Positions 46,309 to 55,642 of a stretch of 64,000 nucleotides of DNA are shown one piece after another. Numbering within the stretch: position 1 is the stretch's first letter; each line of letters begins with the position of its first letter. This stretch comes from Alphaproteobacteria bacterium. Its GTDB lineage: Bacteria > Pseudomonadota > Alphaproteobacteria > Micropepsales > Micropepsaceae. The stretch is from contig WGNJ01000002.1 in NCBI GenBank assembly GCA_016124635.1, forward strand, positions 1-64,000, read 5' to 3'. The notes under the pieces are model-generated. The model did not search any database. It saw only the letters and a list, made by a program, of their open reading frames with translations, and was not told the origin of the DNA. The translations under genes were made by a program, and so were the position numbers.

Positions 46309-47079
46309 TCAGTCGCGTACACCAAAGTAGCGGCCGGGGGTTGTCGCAAACGTCTCGCGAAACGCGGCGACGAACGCACTTTGGCTGCGATAACCCGCAT
46401 CCGACGCAACGGCCTTGACTGGCACGCCTCGGGCCAACAAGCGCAACGCCAACAGAAAGCGCGCATGCCGCCGCCATGCGCCGAGCGTCATCCCCGTTTC
46501 GACGGCGAAACGCCGCTCGAGCGTGCGCGCGCCGATTCCGAAACATGCAGCCAGTTCGGCAATACCCGCATCTTCACGCGTGTCGCGGCAATGTTCGGCT
46601 ACCCGCCGAAGGTCCTCGCTGGCAGGCATCGGCAGACCAAGCGCAAGCGCTTCTTTCGTTCGAAGACTGTCGACGATGAGTAGCGCTGTCGCTTCCTGCA
46701 GCCGATTGCGCCGATCAAGCATGCCGATATCGCATGCGTGCCGGATCAACTCGCGCAGCAACGGCGACACCGCGATCGCCGTGCTCGTTGCCGGCAGGTC
46801 ATCCCAATGGTCTGGCCGCAAGTAGAGCGTCGCGAATGACGACGCGCCGCTGAAGCGGATGGCATGCTCGATTCCGGCCGGCGCCCAAATCGCCCACTGT
46901 GGTGGCACAACCCAGAGCCCCATGTTCGCCGACACCGTCATGATTCCGCTGTCGGCATAGATGAGCTGGTGCCAGTCGTGTGCATGCGGTGGGATCGCGT
47001 GGCCGTCTGGATAGGCACCACGCATTGAGCGCATCAGAAAGAACGGCTCGTCCGCCGCAGCGTGTCGTTTTCTCGACAT
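46309..47079 (-). CDS. AraC-family regulator with cupin sensor domain
   Basis: A 256-residue transcription factor. The N-terminal cupin-like domain carries IPPHAHDWHQLIYA (metal or ligand site); the C-terminal two helix-turn-helix units are ACFGIGARTLERRFAVETGM and SDAGYRSQSAFVAAFRETFA, ending in the normal TTPGRYFG. ATG 47079 is chosen over 47121 because the conserved protein begins MSRKRHAAADEPFF. Divergent from the VOC gene across 57 bases, which makes that gene a likely target. Confidence 0.9.
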   Translation of the reverse strand: MSRKRHAAADEPFFLMRSMRGAYPDGHAIPPHAHDWHQLIYADSGIMTVSANMGLWVVPPQWAIWAPAGIEHAIRFSGASSFATLYLRPDHWDDLPATSTAIAVSPLLRELIRHACDIGMLDRRNRLQEATALLIVDSLRTKEALALGLPMPASEDLRRVAEHCRDTREDAGIAELAACFGIGARTLERRFAVETGMTLGAWRRHARFLLALRLLARGVPVKAVASDAGYRSQSAFVAAFRETFATTPGRYFGVRD

Positions 47080-47136
47080 TATTTGGCAGACTAGCGCAAT
47101 TGCGACAAGAAGGCGACCCATCTAGCTTGCGGGACC

Positions 47137-47520
47137 ATGCCAAACAATATCGCTGCCTTCGCCATCCACGCCGACAACGTCGGTCGCGCCCGCGAATTCT
47201 ATGAAGCCGTATTCGGCTGGCAGTTCGAGCCATGGGGTCCACCGGATTTCTATCTCATTCACACCGGCACGCCCGACGAGCCGGGCATTCGCGGCCTCAT
47301 GCACAAGCGTCAACACCCTCGCGGCGATGGCGGGCCGAACTGCTTCGAATGCACGATCTCCGTCGATGACGTCGACGTCGTCGCGGCCAAGGTCGTCGCC
47401 AATGGCGGCCGCGTCACGATGCAAAAGTCGCCGATCCCGACGGTCGGCGAGCTGATCTACTTCGACGACACGGAGGGCAACCGCGTCGGCGCGATGAAGT
47501 ACGAACAGTCGAAGCCGTGA
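47137..47520 (+). CDS. VOC-family (glyoxalase/bleomycin-resistance fold) protein
   Basis: A 127-residue VOC protein made of two beta-alpha-beta-beta-beta modules: AAFAIHADNVGRAREFYEAVFGWQF and FECTISVDDVDVVAAKVVANGG, ending in YFDDTEGNRVGAMKYE (metal-ligand Glu position). Members include dioxygenases, isomerases and antibiotic-binding proteins, and the substrate is not evident. Controlled most likely by the divergent AraC regulator. Its stop lies 6 bases from that of the convergent acyl-CoA dehydrogenase gene. Confidence 0.85.
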   Translation: MPNNIAAFAIHADNVGRAREFYEAVFGWQFEPWGPPDFYLIHTGTPDEPGIRGLMHKRQHPRGDGGPNCFECTISVDDVDVVAAKVVANGGRVTMQKSPIPTVGELIYFDDTEGNRVGAMKYEQSKP

Positions 47521-47526
47521 CGCGCG

Positions 47527-48726
47527 TCAAAAGCCCAGGATCAGCTTCGCCATGATATTGCGCTGAACCTCGGACGAGCCGCCGTAGATCGTCGCCGCGC
47601 GCGAATTCAAGTACTGCGGCATGAACACGAGCCCATGCATCGGCACGATCGGCGCGACGTTGGCGCCTTGTTTGCGCGCCTCGGGCTCGAACGGCGCGAT
47701 GTAGAACGCGAGCGCCTCGATCGAGAGCTCGCTGATGCGTTGCGAAGTCTCCGTACCGCGCGCCTTGAGCAGCGACGACGCCGGCCCCGGATTCTGCCCG
47801 GACGCGAGCTGCGACATCACGCGGTGCTCGGTGACCATCAATCCCATGAGATCGATGTCCATCTCGGCGAGCTTGCGTGCAAAGTCGGGATCGTCGGCGA
47901 GCCGCATGCCGTCCGCGCGCTCGATCTGCGCCGCCTCGCGCACCGATTTGAACTTCGCCTCCAACGCGGCGGCATAAGCATTGCCGCGCTCGAACTCGAG
48001 CAGATACTTCGCGATCGTCCAGCCTTGCCCTTCTTCCCCGACCAGGTTTTCGACCGGCACGCGTACATTGTCGAAGAACACCTGATTCACCTCGTGATCG
48101 CCCGCCAGCGTGATGATCGGCTGCACCATCAAGCCCTGCGTCTTCATGTCGATCAGAATGAAGCTGATGCCTTCCTGGTTCTTGCCCGTCGACGAGGTTC
48201 GCACCAGGCAGAACATGCGGTTGGCGAAGTGAGCGTGCGTCGTCCAGATCTTGGTGCCGTTGACGACGTAATGATCACCGTCACGCACGGCCTTTGTTTG
48301 CAGAGACGCGAGATCCGAACCCGAGCCCGGCTCCGAATAGCCCTGACACCAGCGATCTTCGCCCGAAAGGATGCGCGGCAGGTAGAACGCCTTCTGATCC
48401 GGCCGCCCGAACTTCATCAACACGGGACCGCACATCCGCGTGCCGAAGTTCGGCAGCACGGGCGCGTGCGCCGCCGCGAGTTCGGAGGCGAAGATATAGC
48501 GCTGCATCTCCGACCATCCCGGTCCGCCGTATTCCTTCGGCCAGGCCGGCGCCACCCAACCCTTCTCGTGAAGGGCCCGATGCCACTTGGTCGTGGCCGG
48601 CGGATCGGTCAGCACGCCGCCGGTGCGCTTGCCCGCTTCGCGAAGATCAGGCGTCAGCTTCTCGTCGAGAAACCGGCGCACTTCCGCGCGAAACGTTTCG
48701 TCTTCCTGGGAAAGAGCAAGATCCAT
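47527..48726 (-). CDS. Acyl-CoA dehydrogenase
   Basis: FAD enzyme oxidising acyl-CoA to enoyl-CoA, 399 residues. The FAD/substrate loop is CQGYSEPGSGSDLASLQTK, followed by VVNGTKIWTTHAHFA; the C terminus has YLNSRAATIYGGSSEVQRNIMAK. The N-terminal MDLALSQEDETFRAEVRRFL is typical, which sets ATG 48726 rather than 48774. It supplies substrates of the enoyl-CoA hydratases in the same block; chain-length preference unknown. Confidence 0.93.
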   Translation of the reverse strand: MDLALSQEDETFRAEVRRFLDEKLTPDLREAGKRTGGVLTDPPATTKWHRALHEKGWVAPAWPKEYGGPGWSEMQRYIFASELAAAHAPVLPNFGTRMCGPVLMKFGRPDQKAFYLPRILSGEDRWCQGYSEPGSGSDLASLQTKAVRDGDHYVVNGTKIWTTHAHFANRMFCLVRTSSTGKNQEGISFILIDMKTQGLMVQPIITLAGDHEVNQVFFDNVRVPVENLVGEEGQGWTIAKYLLEFERGNAYAAALEAKFKSVREAAQIERADGMRLADDPDFARKLAEMDIDLMGLMVTEHRVMSQLASGQNPGPASSLLKARGTETSQRISELSIEALAFYIAPFEPEARKQGANVAPIVPMHGLVFMPQYLNSRAATIYGGSSEVQRNIMAKLILGF

Positions 48727-48777
48727 GGCGGTGCGTCCGATGTTGCCGACACATCGGAGCGCGCGAGACCGCACAAA

Positions 48778-49317
48778 TCAAGTGCGCCTGTTCAGCCACG
48801 CCCTTCGCGTGATCGAATAGATCCGGAACGAATGCTCGTTGAGAGGCGCATCGCGCGAATACGATTCGCCGAGCCGCTCGGCGACCCGGATGGATGCCGC
48901 ATTGTCGGGATGAATGGCGCTGATGATCTCGTCGGTCTTCAGGGACTCAAAACCCCAGTCGAGCGCCAATCGCGCCGCTTCGGTCGCGTAGCCCTTACCC
49001 CACAGCGGACGTGCAATCGTCCAGCCGAGCTCGAGTCCCGGCCATTCATAGGGCGCGTTGAAATAGCCGACCCGCCCGATCAGCGCGTCGCTATCCGGAT
49101 CCGCCATAGCCCATTTGCCGTAGCCCTTGAGCGTCCAATGACCGATCTGTCCGGCGATGTAGTCCCACGCTTGGCGCGGCCGCGGCTCCACCTGCCCGTT
49201 GGGTCGCAAATAGCGCATGACCTCGGGATCGCCATGCAGCGCCGCAAGCGCAGGCACATCATCTTCGCGAAACGCACGCAGGATGAACCGTTCGCTGGTG
49301 AGTGTAGGAATGACCAT
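48778..49317 (-). CDS. GNAT acetyltransferase of RimJ/RimL type
   Basis: A 179-residue GNAT protein beginning IPTLTSERFILRAFREDDVP, the classical start of the ribosomal-protein acetyltransferase-like group. The acetyl-CoA loop is ARPLWGKGYATEAARLALDWGF and the C-terminal ISAIHPDNAASIRVAERLG is typical. ATG 49317 is favoured over 49323 because GAGGG lies 7 bases before it. The acceptor may be a protein N terminus or a small molecule. Confidence 0.87.
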   Translation of the reverse strand: MVIPTLTSERFILRAFREDDVPALAALHGDPEVMRYLRPNGQVEPRPRQAWDYIAGQIGHWTLKGYGKWAMADPDSDALIGRVGYFNAPYEWPGLELGWTIARPLWGKGYATEAARLALDWGFESLKTDEIISAIHPDNAASIRVAERLGESYSRDAPLNEHSFRIYSITRRAWLNRRT

Positions 49318-49428
49318 GTTCATACCCTCACGCGCACTCGGCTGGCGTCGGATTCAGCCAGCTTCGCAAACATAGACGCCCGATCAGCTCATCGCTGTCA
49401 GCAGCCGACCCGACCTGCTCTTCGCAGC

Positions 49429-50828
<1,400 letters not shown>

Positions 50829-51821
50829 ATGCGTTCTTCGGCGCTCGCCGGATTCATTGCCTCAGCAGTCGTGGTTTCCGGCTCAGCCGGGTTCGCTTCT
50901 ACCTTTTTGGTCGGTCCCTATCTTGGGGAGCACGTCCGCCAGCAGGGGGCGAAACATGCGCCAATGAGCAGCGCCTCGCCGCTGGATCCATTGGCCGTCG
51001 TTCAAACAGCGGCGGCGGCGCCCCGTCTCGAAGGGGAACCGCTGGTAAGCCAGACCGCACACCGCCTGCGCAACGTCGAGAACACGACGGCGCCAGCCGA
51101 CACGCCCTCACCGTCGACACAGGCACAAGCTCCCTCGTCCGCGCCGGCTGCCGGAACGAGCTCGGACATGCCGGGGCCGATCACCGAAGAGGCCTTCGCG
51201 CGCATCTCGCCTCCCAACGGCATGCCGACCGCAACGGGCGGACCATTGATCGCGACGGAAACGACCAGCGCAATGATCTCCGCAAAGCTCGAAAACGGAG
51301 AGCCGGTGCTTACGTTGCGCATCGCGCCGATTGTGACGCCGACGGCAACCGCGGTCGAAACAACCAGTCCGGACGACGCAGTCGAACCGACCGTTATCTC
51401 CGCGCCGCCGAGCGAGCAGGCGCTTGCGACACCGGCCATTGCGGTAACGCATGCACCGGAGCCTGCGGCCGAACCCGTCGCAGCGCCGCCCGTAGAGCCG
51501 GCGCACCCGCGCGCGAAGCCGGCGATTCACACACCGGCACGCGCACCGGCGCCGGTCCACCATGCCAAACCGCGCACGCCTGCGCGTGTAACGACAACGT
51601 CTGCACCCGCCCGACAAGCCGACGAAGACGAAGATGAAGAGGAAACAACGCCGCCGGCACCGGATCCGCTCAACGCACCGTACGTTCCGAGCGCAACGCC
51701 GGCGCTAGGCGACGAGGAGCCGATGCCAGCCCCAGCGACGGGCGCGCCGGCCAGCACGACGCCGCCGCCGACGCAGGGACCGCCGACCGGTGGCCCGACG
51801 CCGCTCACAATGCCGCAATAG
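50829..51821 (+). CDS. Exported Pro/Ala/Thr-rich low-complexity protein
   Basis: A 330-residue protein with an N-terminal signal or anchor (LAGFIASAVVVSGSAGFAS). The rest is of low complexity, rich in Ala, Pro and Thr, with a small ordered-looking island around MISAKLENGEPVLTLRIAPI, an Arg/His/Pro-rich stretch (HPRAKPAIHTPARAPAPVHH) and an acidic patch (DEDEDEEETTPPAP). It resembles a wall-spanning or surface linker protein. No family recognised. GGAGTTGGG precedes ATG 50829. It interrupts the frequent zapE-mdh neighbourhood. Confidence 0.75.
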   Translation: MRSSALAGFIASAVVVSGSAGFASTFLVGPYLGEHVRQQGAKHAPMSSASPLDPLAVVQTAAAAPRLEGEPLVSQTAHRLRNVENTTAPADTPSPSTQAQAPSSAPAAGTSSDMPGPITEEAFARISPPNGMPTATGGPLIATETTSAMISAKLENGEPVLTLRIAPIVTPTATAVETTSPDDAVEPTVISAPPSEQALATPAIAVTHAPEPAAEPVAAPPVEPAHPRAKPAIHTPARAPAPVHHAKPRTPARVTTTSAPARQADEDEDEEETTPPAPDPLNAPYVPSATPALGDEEPMPAPATGAPASTTPPPTQGPPTGGPTPLTMPQ

Positions 51822-51841
51822 CAAGACGCAATTGCCCTCGA

Positions 51842-52954
51842 TCAACCGCGCACGGCTTCGCGCGGCTGATGCGGCCGCGCCAAATATTCCGTCGTCTGCA
51901 TTTCGATAAGGCGCGACGCGGCGCGTTCGAACTCGCGCGCGACCTCGCCGTTTGGGCACAGCGCGTCCGGCGCCGCAGCGGCCGAGCAGATGAACTTCAC
52001 ACTGCGCTCATAAAGCGCGTCGATGAGGGTCAGGAATCGCTTTGTCTCATTGCGCTGCTCCGGTCGCAGCACCGGTACGTCCCGGAGCACCAGCGCATGG
52101 AACGCCTCGGCAATCGCCAGATAGTCGTTTGGCCCCAGCGGCATGGCGCAAAGCTGCTCGAAGGTGAAGCGCGCCACGCCCTTCGCCTGCTCCGGAATCG
52201 TTAGATTGCGTCCGAGTATCGACAGCGCGCGAGGCGCACCGTGCGAAACGCCGGTAAGATCGTGCCAGACCTCGTCCAGCGCGGCATCGCTGCTCTTGCC
52301 AAGCGGCGTGAAATACACGCGCGCTCGCCCCAGCTTCGCGAGCCGATAGTCGATCGGCCCCTCGAGCGCCATCACGCTCATATGCTCCTCGATCAGCGCA
52401 ATCGCCGGCAGGAACAGCTGACGATTGATTCCGTTCTCGTAGAGTTCGTCGGGTGCTCGATTGGACGTCGCAACGATGACGACGCCTTCATCGAACAGCG
52501 CCTTGAGCAAGCGGCTCAAGATCATGGCATCGGCAATGTCGGTCACCTGAAACTCGTCGAAGCACAGGAGTTGGGTGTCGCCGGCAATATCGCGGGCGAT
52601 CCGGCCGACGGGATCGTCGGCGTCCCGGTCGCGCCAGGCCTTCACGCCGCGATGCACCTCAGCCATGAACGCGTGAAAATGCACGCGTCTCTTGGCGTCG
52701 ACGGCCGCGGTGTCGAAGAACAAATCCATCAACATCGACTTTCCGCGTCCGACCGGGCCGTGGATGTAGAGCCCGCGGGTGGAAGACACACCGCCACGTC
52801 GCGAGAAGAATGAACGTCGGGACCCCTTGCGCGCCTCCACCGCGGACGCAAGCCCGTCGAGCGCGGTCGCGATGCGCTCTTGACCCGCATCCCCCGTCAA
52901 ATGTCCGCCGGCGACGGCCGCGCGATATCGCTCCAGCGGCCCTGCGGCCATCAT
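51842..52954 (-). CDS. zapE: Cell division ATPase ZapE (AFG1 family)
   Basis: AAA-like P-loop ATPase associated with Z-ring constriction, 370 residues. Walker A is GPVGRGKSMLMDLFF and Walker B is LLCFDEFQVTDIADAMIL; RVHFHAFMAEVH precedes it and VVIVATSNRAPDELYENG is sensor 1. The C terminus has ALYERSVKFICSA. ATG 52951 is an equally possible start. Usually next to mdh in Hyphomicrobiales. Confidence 0.94.
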   Translation of the reverse strand: MMAAGPLERYRAAVAGGHLTGDAGQERIATALDGLASAVEARKGSRRSFFSRRGGVSSTRGLYIHGPVGRGKSMLMDLFFDTAAVDAKRRVHFHAFMAEVHRGVKAWRDRDADDPVGRIARDIAGDTQLLCFDEFQVTDIADAMILSRLLKALFDEGVVIVATSNRAPDELYENGINRQLFLPAIALIEEHMSVMALEGPIDYRLAKLGRARVYFTPLGKSSDAALDEVWHDLTGVSHGAPRALSILGRNLTIPEQAKGVARFTFEQLCAMPLGPNDYLAIAEAFHALVLRDVPVLRPEQRNETKRFLTLIDALYERSVKFICSAAAAPDALCPNGEVAREFERAASRLIEMQTTEYLARPHQPREAVRG

Positions 52955-52965
52955 CCGTCCTCAAG

Positions 52966-52989
52966 AAAAAGGCCCGCGATCGGCGGGCC
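52966..52989 (-). terminator. Rho-independent terminator after the mmsA-LprI unit
   Basis: On the minus strand GGCCCGC-CGATC-GCGGGCC is followed directly by TTTTTC: a 7-bp all-GC stem and a T tract. It lies 41 bases after the LprI-like gene and 12 bases before zapE on the same strand, so it should insulate zapE from the mmsA transcript. Confidence 0.85.
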
Positions 52990-53029
52990 GGTTATGGCTT
53001 AGCGGCTCAGCGACAGCGCGGTCAACGGC

Positions 53030-53659
53030 CTACCGTCGCACGCGCGTGTAAAGGCCGTCCATGATCGCACGCATGCCGCAGAAGCTTTGGCAGTTGTGCG
53101 TCTCGACGCGCAGATCGTCGCCTTCGGGCAGCACATTAAGCCGGCATGCGCCCTCATCGCCTTGCACGACCGCTTTCAGCACGCCTTTGCCGGCCTGCGT
53201 CGCGTCATCCGTCTCGAAGACGCAGGTATGCCCGCCGTCTCCCACCGTTAGAAGTTGGATTGCACCCGTCATTCCGCCGTAGCGCACCACCCACATCTCG
53301 CCGCCGAATTGCGTCGGTCGAAACGACGCCACGGCATCGGTCGCGTCGCTCAGCTGACCCAGCGTCCTAAGACGCTCTTGATAGGCCCCTTCCAGACATT
53401 CGAGATTGTTCCCGCATCCCTCCCGTTTCGCCAGAAACGCGCGCTGATCCGCGACGACCTGCGGACCGCCCTTCGCCTTCACCTCGCGAAACAGGTGGGC
53501 AAGCTGCCGGTCGAACCATTGCAGCTCCGGAACGCGACAAACCTCTTTCTCTGAAATCGTCTGTGCCTTGCGGCAATCAAAGCTCGGCGCGGCACGAGCC
53601 GCACCGACACTGGAAACGATCACCGCAACCGCGATCGCCGCAAGACGCATAGCGCTCAT
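53030..53659 (-). CDS. Exported LprI-like protein
   Basis: A 209-residue protein with a signal peptide (RLAAIAVAVIVSSVGAARA). The following FDCRKAQTISEKEVC, LQWFDRQLAHLFRE, QRAFLAKREGCGNNLECLEGAY pattern is that of the lysozyme-inhibitor LprI N-terminal family (paired Cys, helical). The C-terminal ~90 residues form a separate beta-rich part with more Cys. Role in lysozyme resistance is only suggested by family. The ATG overlaps the mmsA stop (ATGA), so the gene is translationally coupled to a metabolic enzyme, which is odd. Confidence 0.8.
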   Translation of the reverse strand: MSAMRLAAIAVAVIVSSVGAARAAPSFDCRKAQTISEKEVCRVPELQWFDRQLAHLFREVKAKGGPQVVADQRAFLAKREGCGNNLECLEGAYQERLRTLGQLSDATDAVASFRPTQFGGEMWVVRYGGMTGAIQLLTVGDGGHTCVFETDDATQAGKGVLKAVVQGDEGACRLNVLPEGDDLRVETHNCQSFCGMRAIMDGLYTRVRR

Positions 53660-55158
53660 CGCATCGTCGGAATGACGAAGCTCGCACCTTCACGCACGCC
53701 GCCCTTCGGCCAACGCGCCGTCACCGTCTTGATCTTGGTGAAGAAACGCACGCCCTCCAGGCCATGCTGATTGACATCGCCGAACGCGGAACGCTTCCAA
53801 CCGCCGAAGGTGTGATAGGCCAGCGGTACGGGGATGGGCACGTTGATGCCGACCATGCCGACTTGAACACGCGACGCGAACTCGCGCGCAGCATCGCCAT
53901 CGCGCGTAAAGATCGCGACACCGTTGCCGTATTGGTGCTTCGAGGGCAGCGACGCCGCCTCATCGAAATCCTTGGCGCGCGCAATCTGCAGCACAGGACC
54001 AAAGATCTCGTCCTGATAGGTCTTCATGTTCGGCTTTACTTTGTCGAACAGCGTCCCGCCGAGGAAGAAGCCGTTCTCATACCCTTGCAGGCGGAAATCG
54101 CGCCCGTCGACAACAAGCTCGGCGCCTTCCTTCACGCCGAGGTCGATATACGCTTTCACCTTCTCGCGATGTTCCTTCGTGACGAGCGGCCCATAGTTCG
54201 CGTCCGGATCGGTCGACGGCGCGACCTTCAAGGACTCCACGCGCGGCCGCAAGCGCCGCACCAACTCGTCCCCCAATTTGTCGGTAACGGGGACAGCGAC
54301 GGAGATCGCCATGCAGCGCTCACCCGCCGAACCGTAGCCCGCGCCTATGAGATCATCGACCACCTGATCGAGATCGGCGTCGGGCATAATGATCGCGTGG
54401 TTCTTCGCCCCGCCCATCGCCTGCACGCGTTTCCCGTGCGCCGTACCGGTCGTAAAGACGTATTCGGCGATCGCGGTGGAACCGACAAAGCTTACGGCCT
54501 TGATGTCGGGATCCTTCAGGATCGCATCCACGGCTTCCTTGTCGCCGTTGACGACGTTGAGCACGCCGGCGGGTGCGCCGGCTTCCAGGAAGAGCTCCGC
54601 GAGCCGCATCGGTACGCTGGGGTCCTTCTCACTCGGCTTGCAGATGAACGTGTTGCCGGCGGCAATGGCGACGCCGAACATCCACATCGGGATCATGGCC
54701 GGGAAATTGAACGGTGTGATGCCTGCGACGACACCAAGCGGCTGACGCATCGAATAGACATCGATACCGGTGCCCGCGCTCTCGGTGTACTCGCCCTTCA
54801 TCAAGTGCGGGATGCCGCAGGCAAATTCGATGACTTCGAGCCCGCGCTGCACGTCGCCCCTGGAGTCGGCCAGCACCTTCCCATGCTCCGCGGACAGCAT
54901 GTGCGCAAGCTCGTCGATATTCTTCTCGACGAGCGCTTTGAAGTTGAACATTACGCGCGCGCGCCGTTGCGGGTTCAGCGAGGACCATTCGGGAAACACA
55001 CGTTGCGCCGCTTCGACCGCGCTCCTCACCTCGGCCGTCGTGGCAAACGGTGTGCGCGCTTGAACTTCACCCGTCGTCGGATTGTAGACGTCGCCGAAGC
55101 GGCCGCTCGTGCCTTTGACGTGTTTGCCGCCGATGAAATGCGTAAATTCCCGCACCAT
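53656..55158 (-). CDS. mmsA: Methylmalonate-semialdehyde dehydrogenase (CoA-acylating)
   Basis: Converts methylmalonate or malonate semialdehyde to propionyl- or acetyl-CoA in valine, thymine and inositol breakdown. It has 500 residues. The catalytic Cys lies in GYGSAGERCMAISVAV; ITPFNFPAMIPMWMF, FVGSTAIAEYVF and EIFGPVLQIARAK are standard for the aldehyde dehydrogenase fold, and FTHFIGGKHVKG begins the protein as in MmsA. The product feeds propionyl-CoA metabolism together with the acyl-CoA genes nearby. Confidence 0.95.
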   Translation of the reverse strand: MVREFTHFIGGKHVKGTSGRFGDVYNPTTGEVQARTPFATTAEVRSAVEAAQRVFPEWSSLNPQRRARVMFNFKALVEKNIDELAHMLSAEHGKVLADSRGDVQRGLEVIEFACGIPHLMKGEYTESAGTGIDVYSMRQPLGVVAGITPFNFPAMIPMWMFGVAIAAGNTFICKPSEKDPSVPMRLAELFLEAGAPAGVLNVVNGDKEAVDAILKDPDIKAVSFVGSTAIAEYVFTTGTAHGKRVQAMGGAKNHAIIMPDADLDQVVDDLIGAGYGSAGERCMAISVAVPVTDKLGDELVRRLRPRVESLKVAPSTDPDANYGPLVTKEHREKVKAYIDLGVKEGAELVVDGRDFRLQGYENGFFLGGTLFDKVKPNMKTYQDEIFGPVLQIARAKDFDEAASLPSKHQYGNGVAIFTRDGDAAREFASRVQVGMVGINVPIPVPLAYHTFGGWKRSAFGDVNQHGLEGVRFFTKIKTVTARWPKGGVREGASFVIPTMR

Positions 55159-55217
55159 GTGATCCTCCTAAATGACGCGTCTGCCCGCGCCGTATTTGTC
55201 GGGCTGTTTAGCACTCC

Positions 55218-55255
55218 GTTGCGCTCGGCTCTAGCCGAAGTCAGCCGAGCGCAAC
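55218..55255. terminator. 13-bp hairpin at the dgkA 3' end
   Basis: Perfect arms GTTGCGCTCGGCT (55218-55230) and AGCCGAGCGCAAC (55243-55255) around 12 bases. The right arm is made of the last codons of the dgkA-type gene. There is no T tract, so it may be a transcription-end or RNA-stabilising stem between this gene and mmsA. Confidence 0.6.
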
Positions 55256-55642
55256 AAGCCGAATGATCCGGGGCAAAAAAACGATTGTTCCAACAACCGC
55301 GGCAGCGATCGCACTCAACAGCACCGCACCGGCAGCGACGTCCTTTGCTGCCTTCACAAGTGGGTGAAAGTCCGGCGACGCAACGTCGCAAAGAAGTTCG
55401 AATGCCGTATTCAACGCCTCGGCAATCCAAACGATGACGATCGCAAGAATTAGGGCAAGCCAGGCTTCCGTCGTCAGCCCGAGGAAGAGCCCCATCGCGA
55501 CGACGACGATGGTCGCGCCCAAGTGGATCCAAGCATTGTGCTGCGTTCGCAGCATCAATCCAAGGCCGGCGAGCGCATGCCGTATGCTCCGCACGCGCGC
55601 GGCAATCGAAAAGACAGGCTCCTTCTCGGGCGCTTCCTTCAT
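55241..55642 (-). CDS. dgkA: Diacylglycerol/undecaprenol kinase (DgkA family)
   Basis: Small inner-membrane lipid kinase, 133 residues, with three membrane helices after an amphipathic N terminus. The motif EALNTAFELLCD (E..N..E) and KAAKDVAAGAVLLSAI (KDxxAGAV) are the active-site signatures. It phosphorylates diacylglycerol or undecaprenol, recycling lipids. ATG 55642 overlaps the stop of the upstream propeller gene (ATGA). Confidence 0.9.
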   Translation of the reverse strand: MKEAPEKEPVFSIAARVRSIRHALAGLGLMLRTQHNAWIHLGATIVVVAMGLFLGLTTEAWLALILAIVIVWIAEALNTAFELLCDVASPDFHPLVKAAKDVAAGAVLLSAIAAAVVGTIVFLPRIIRLVALG

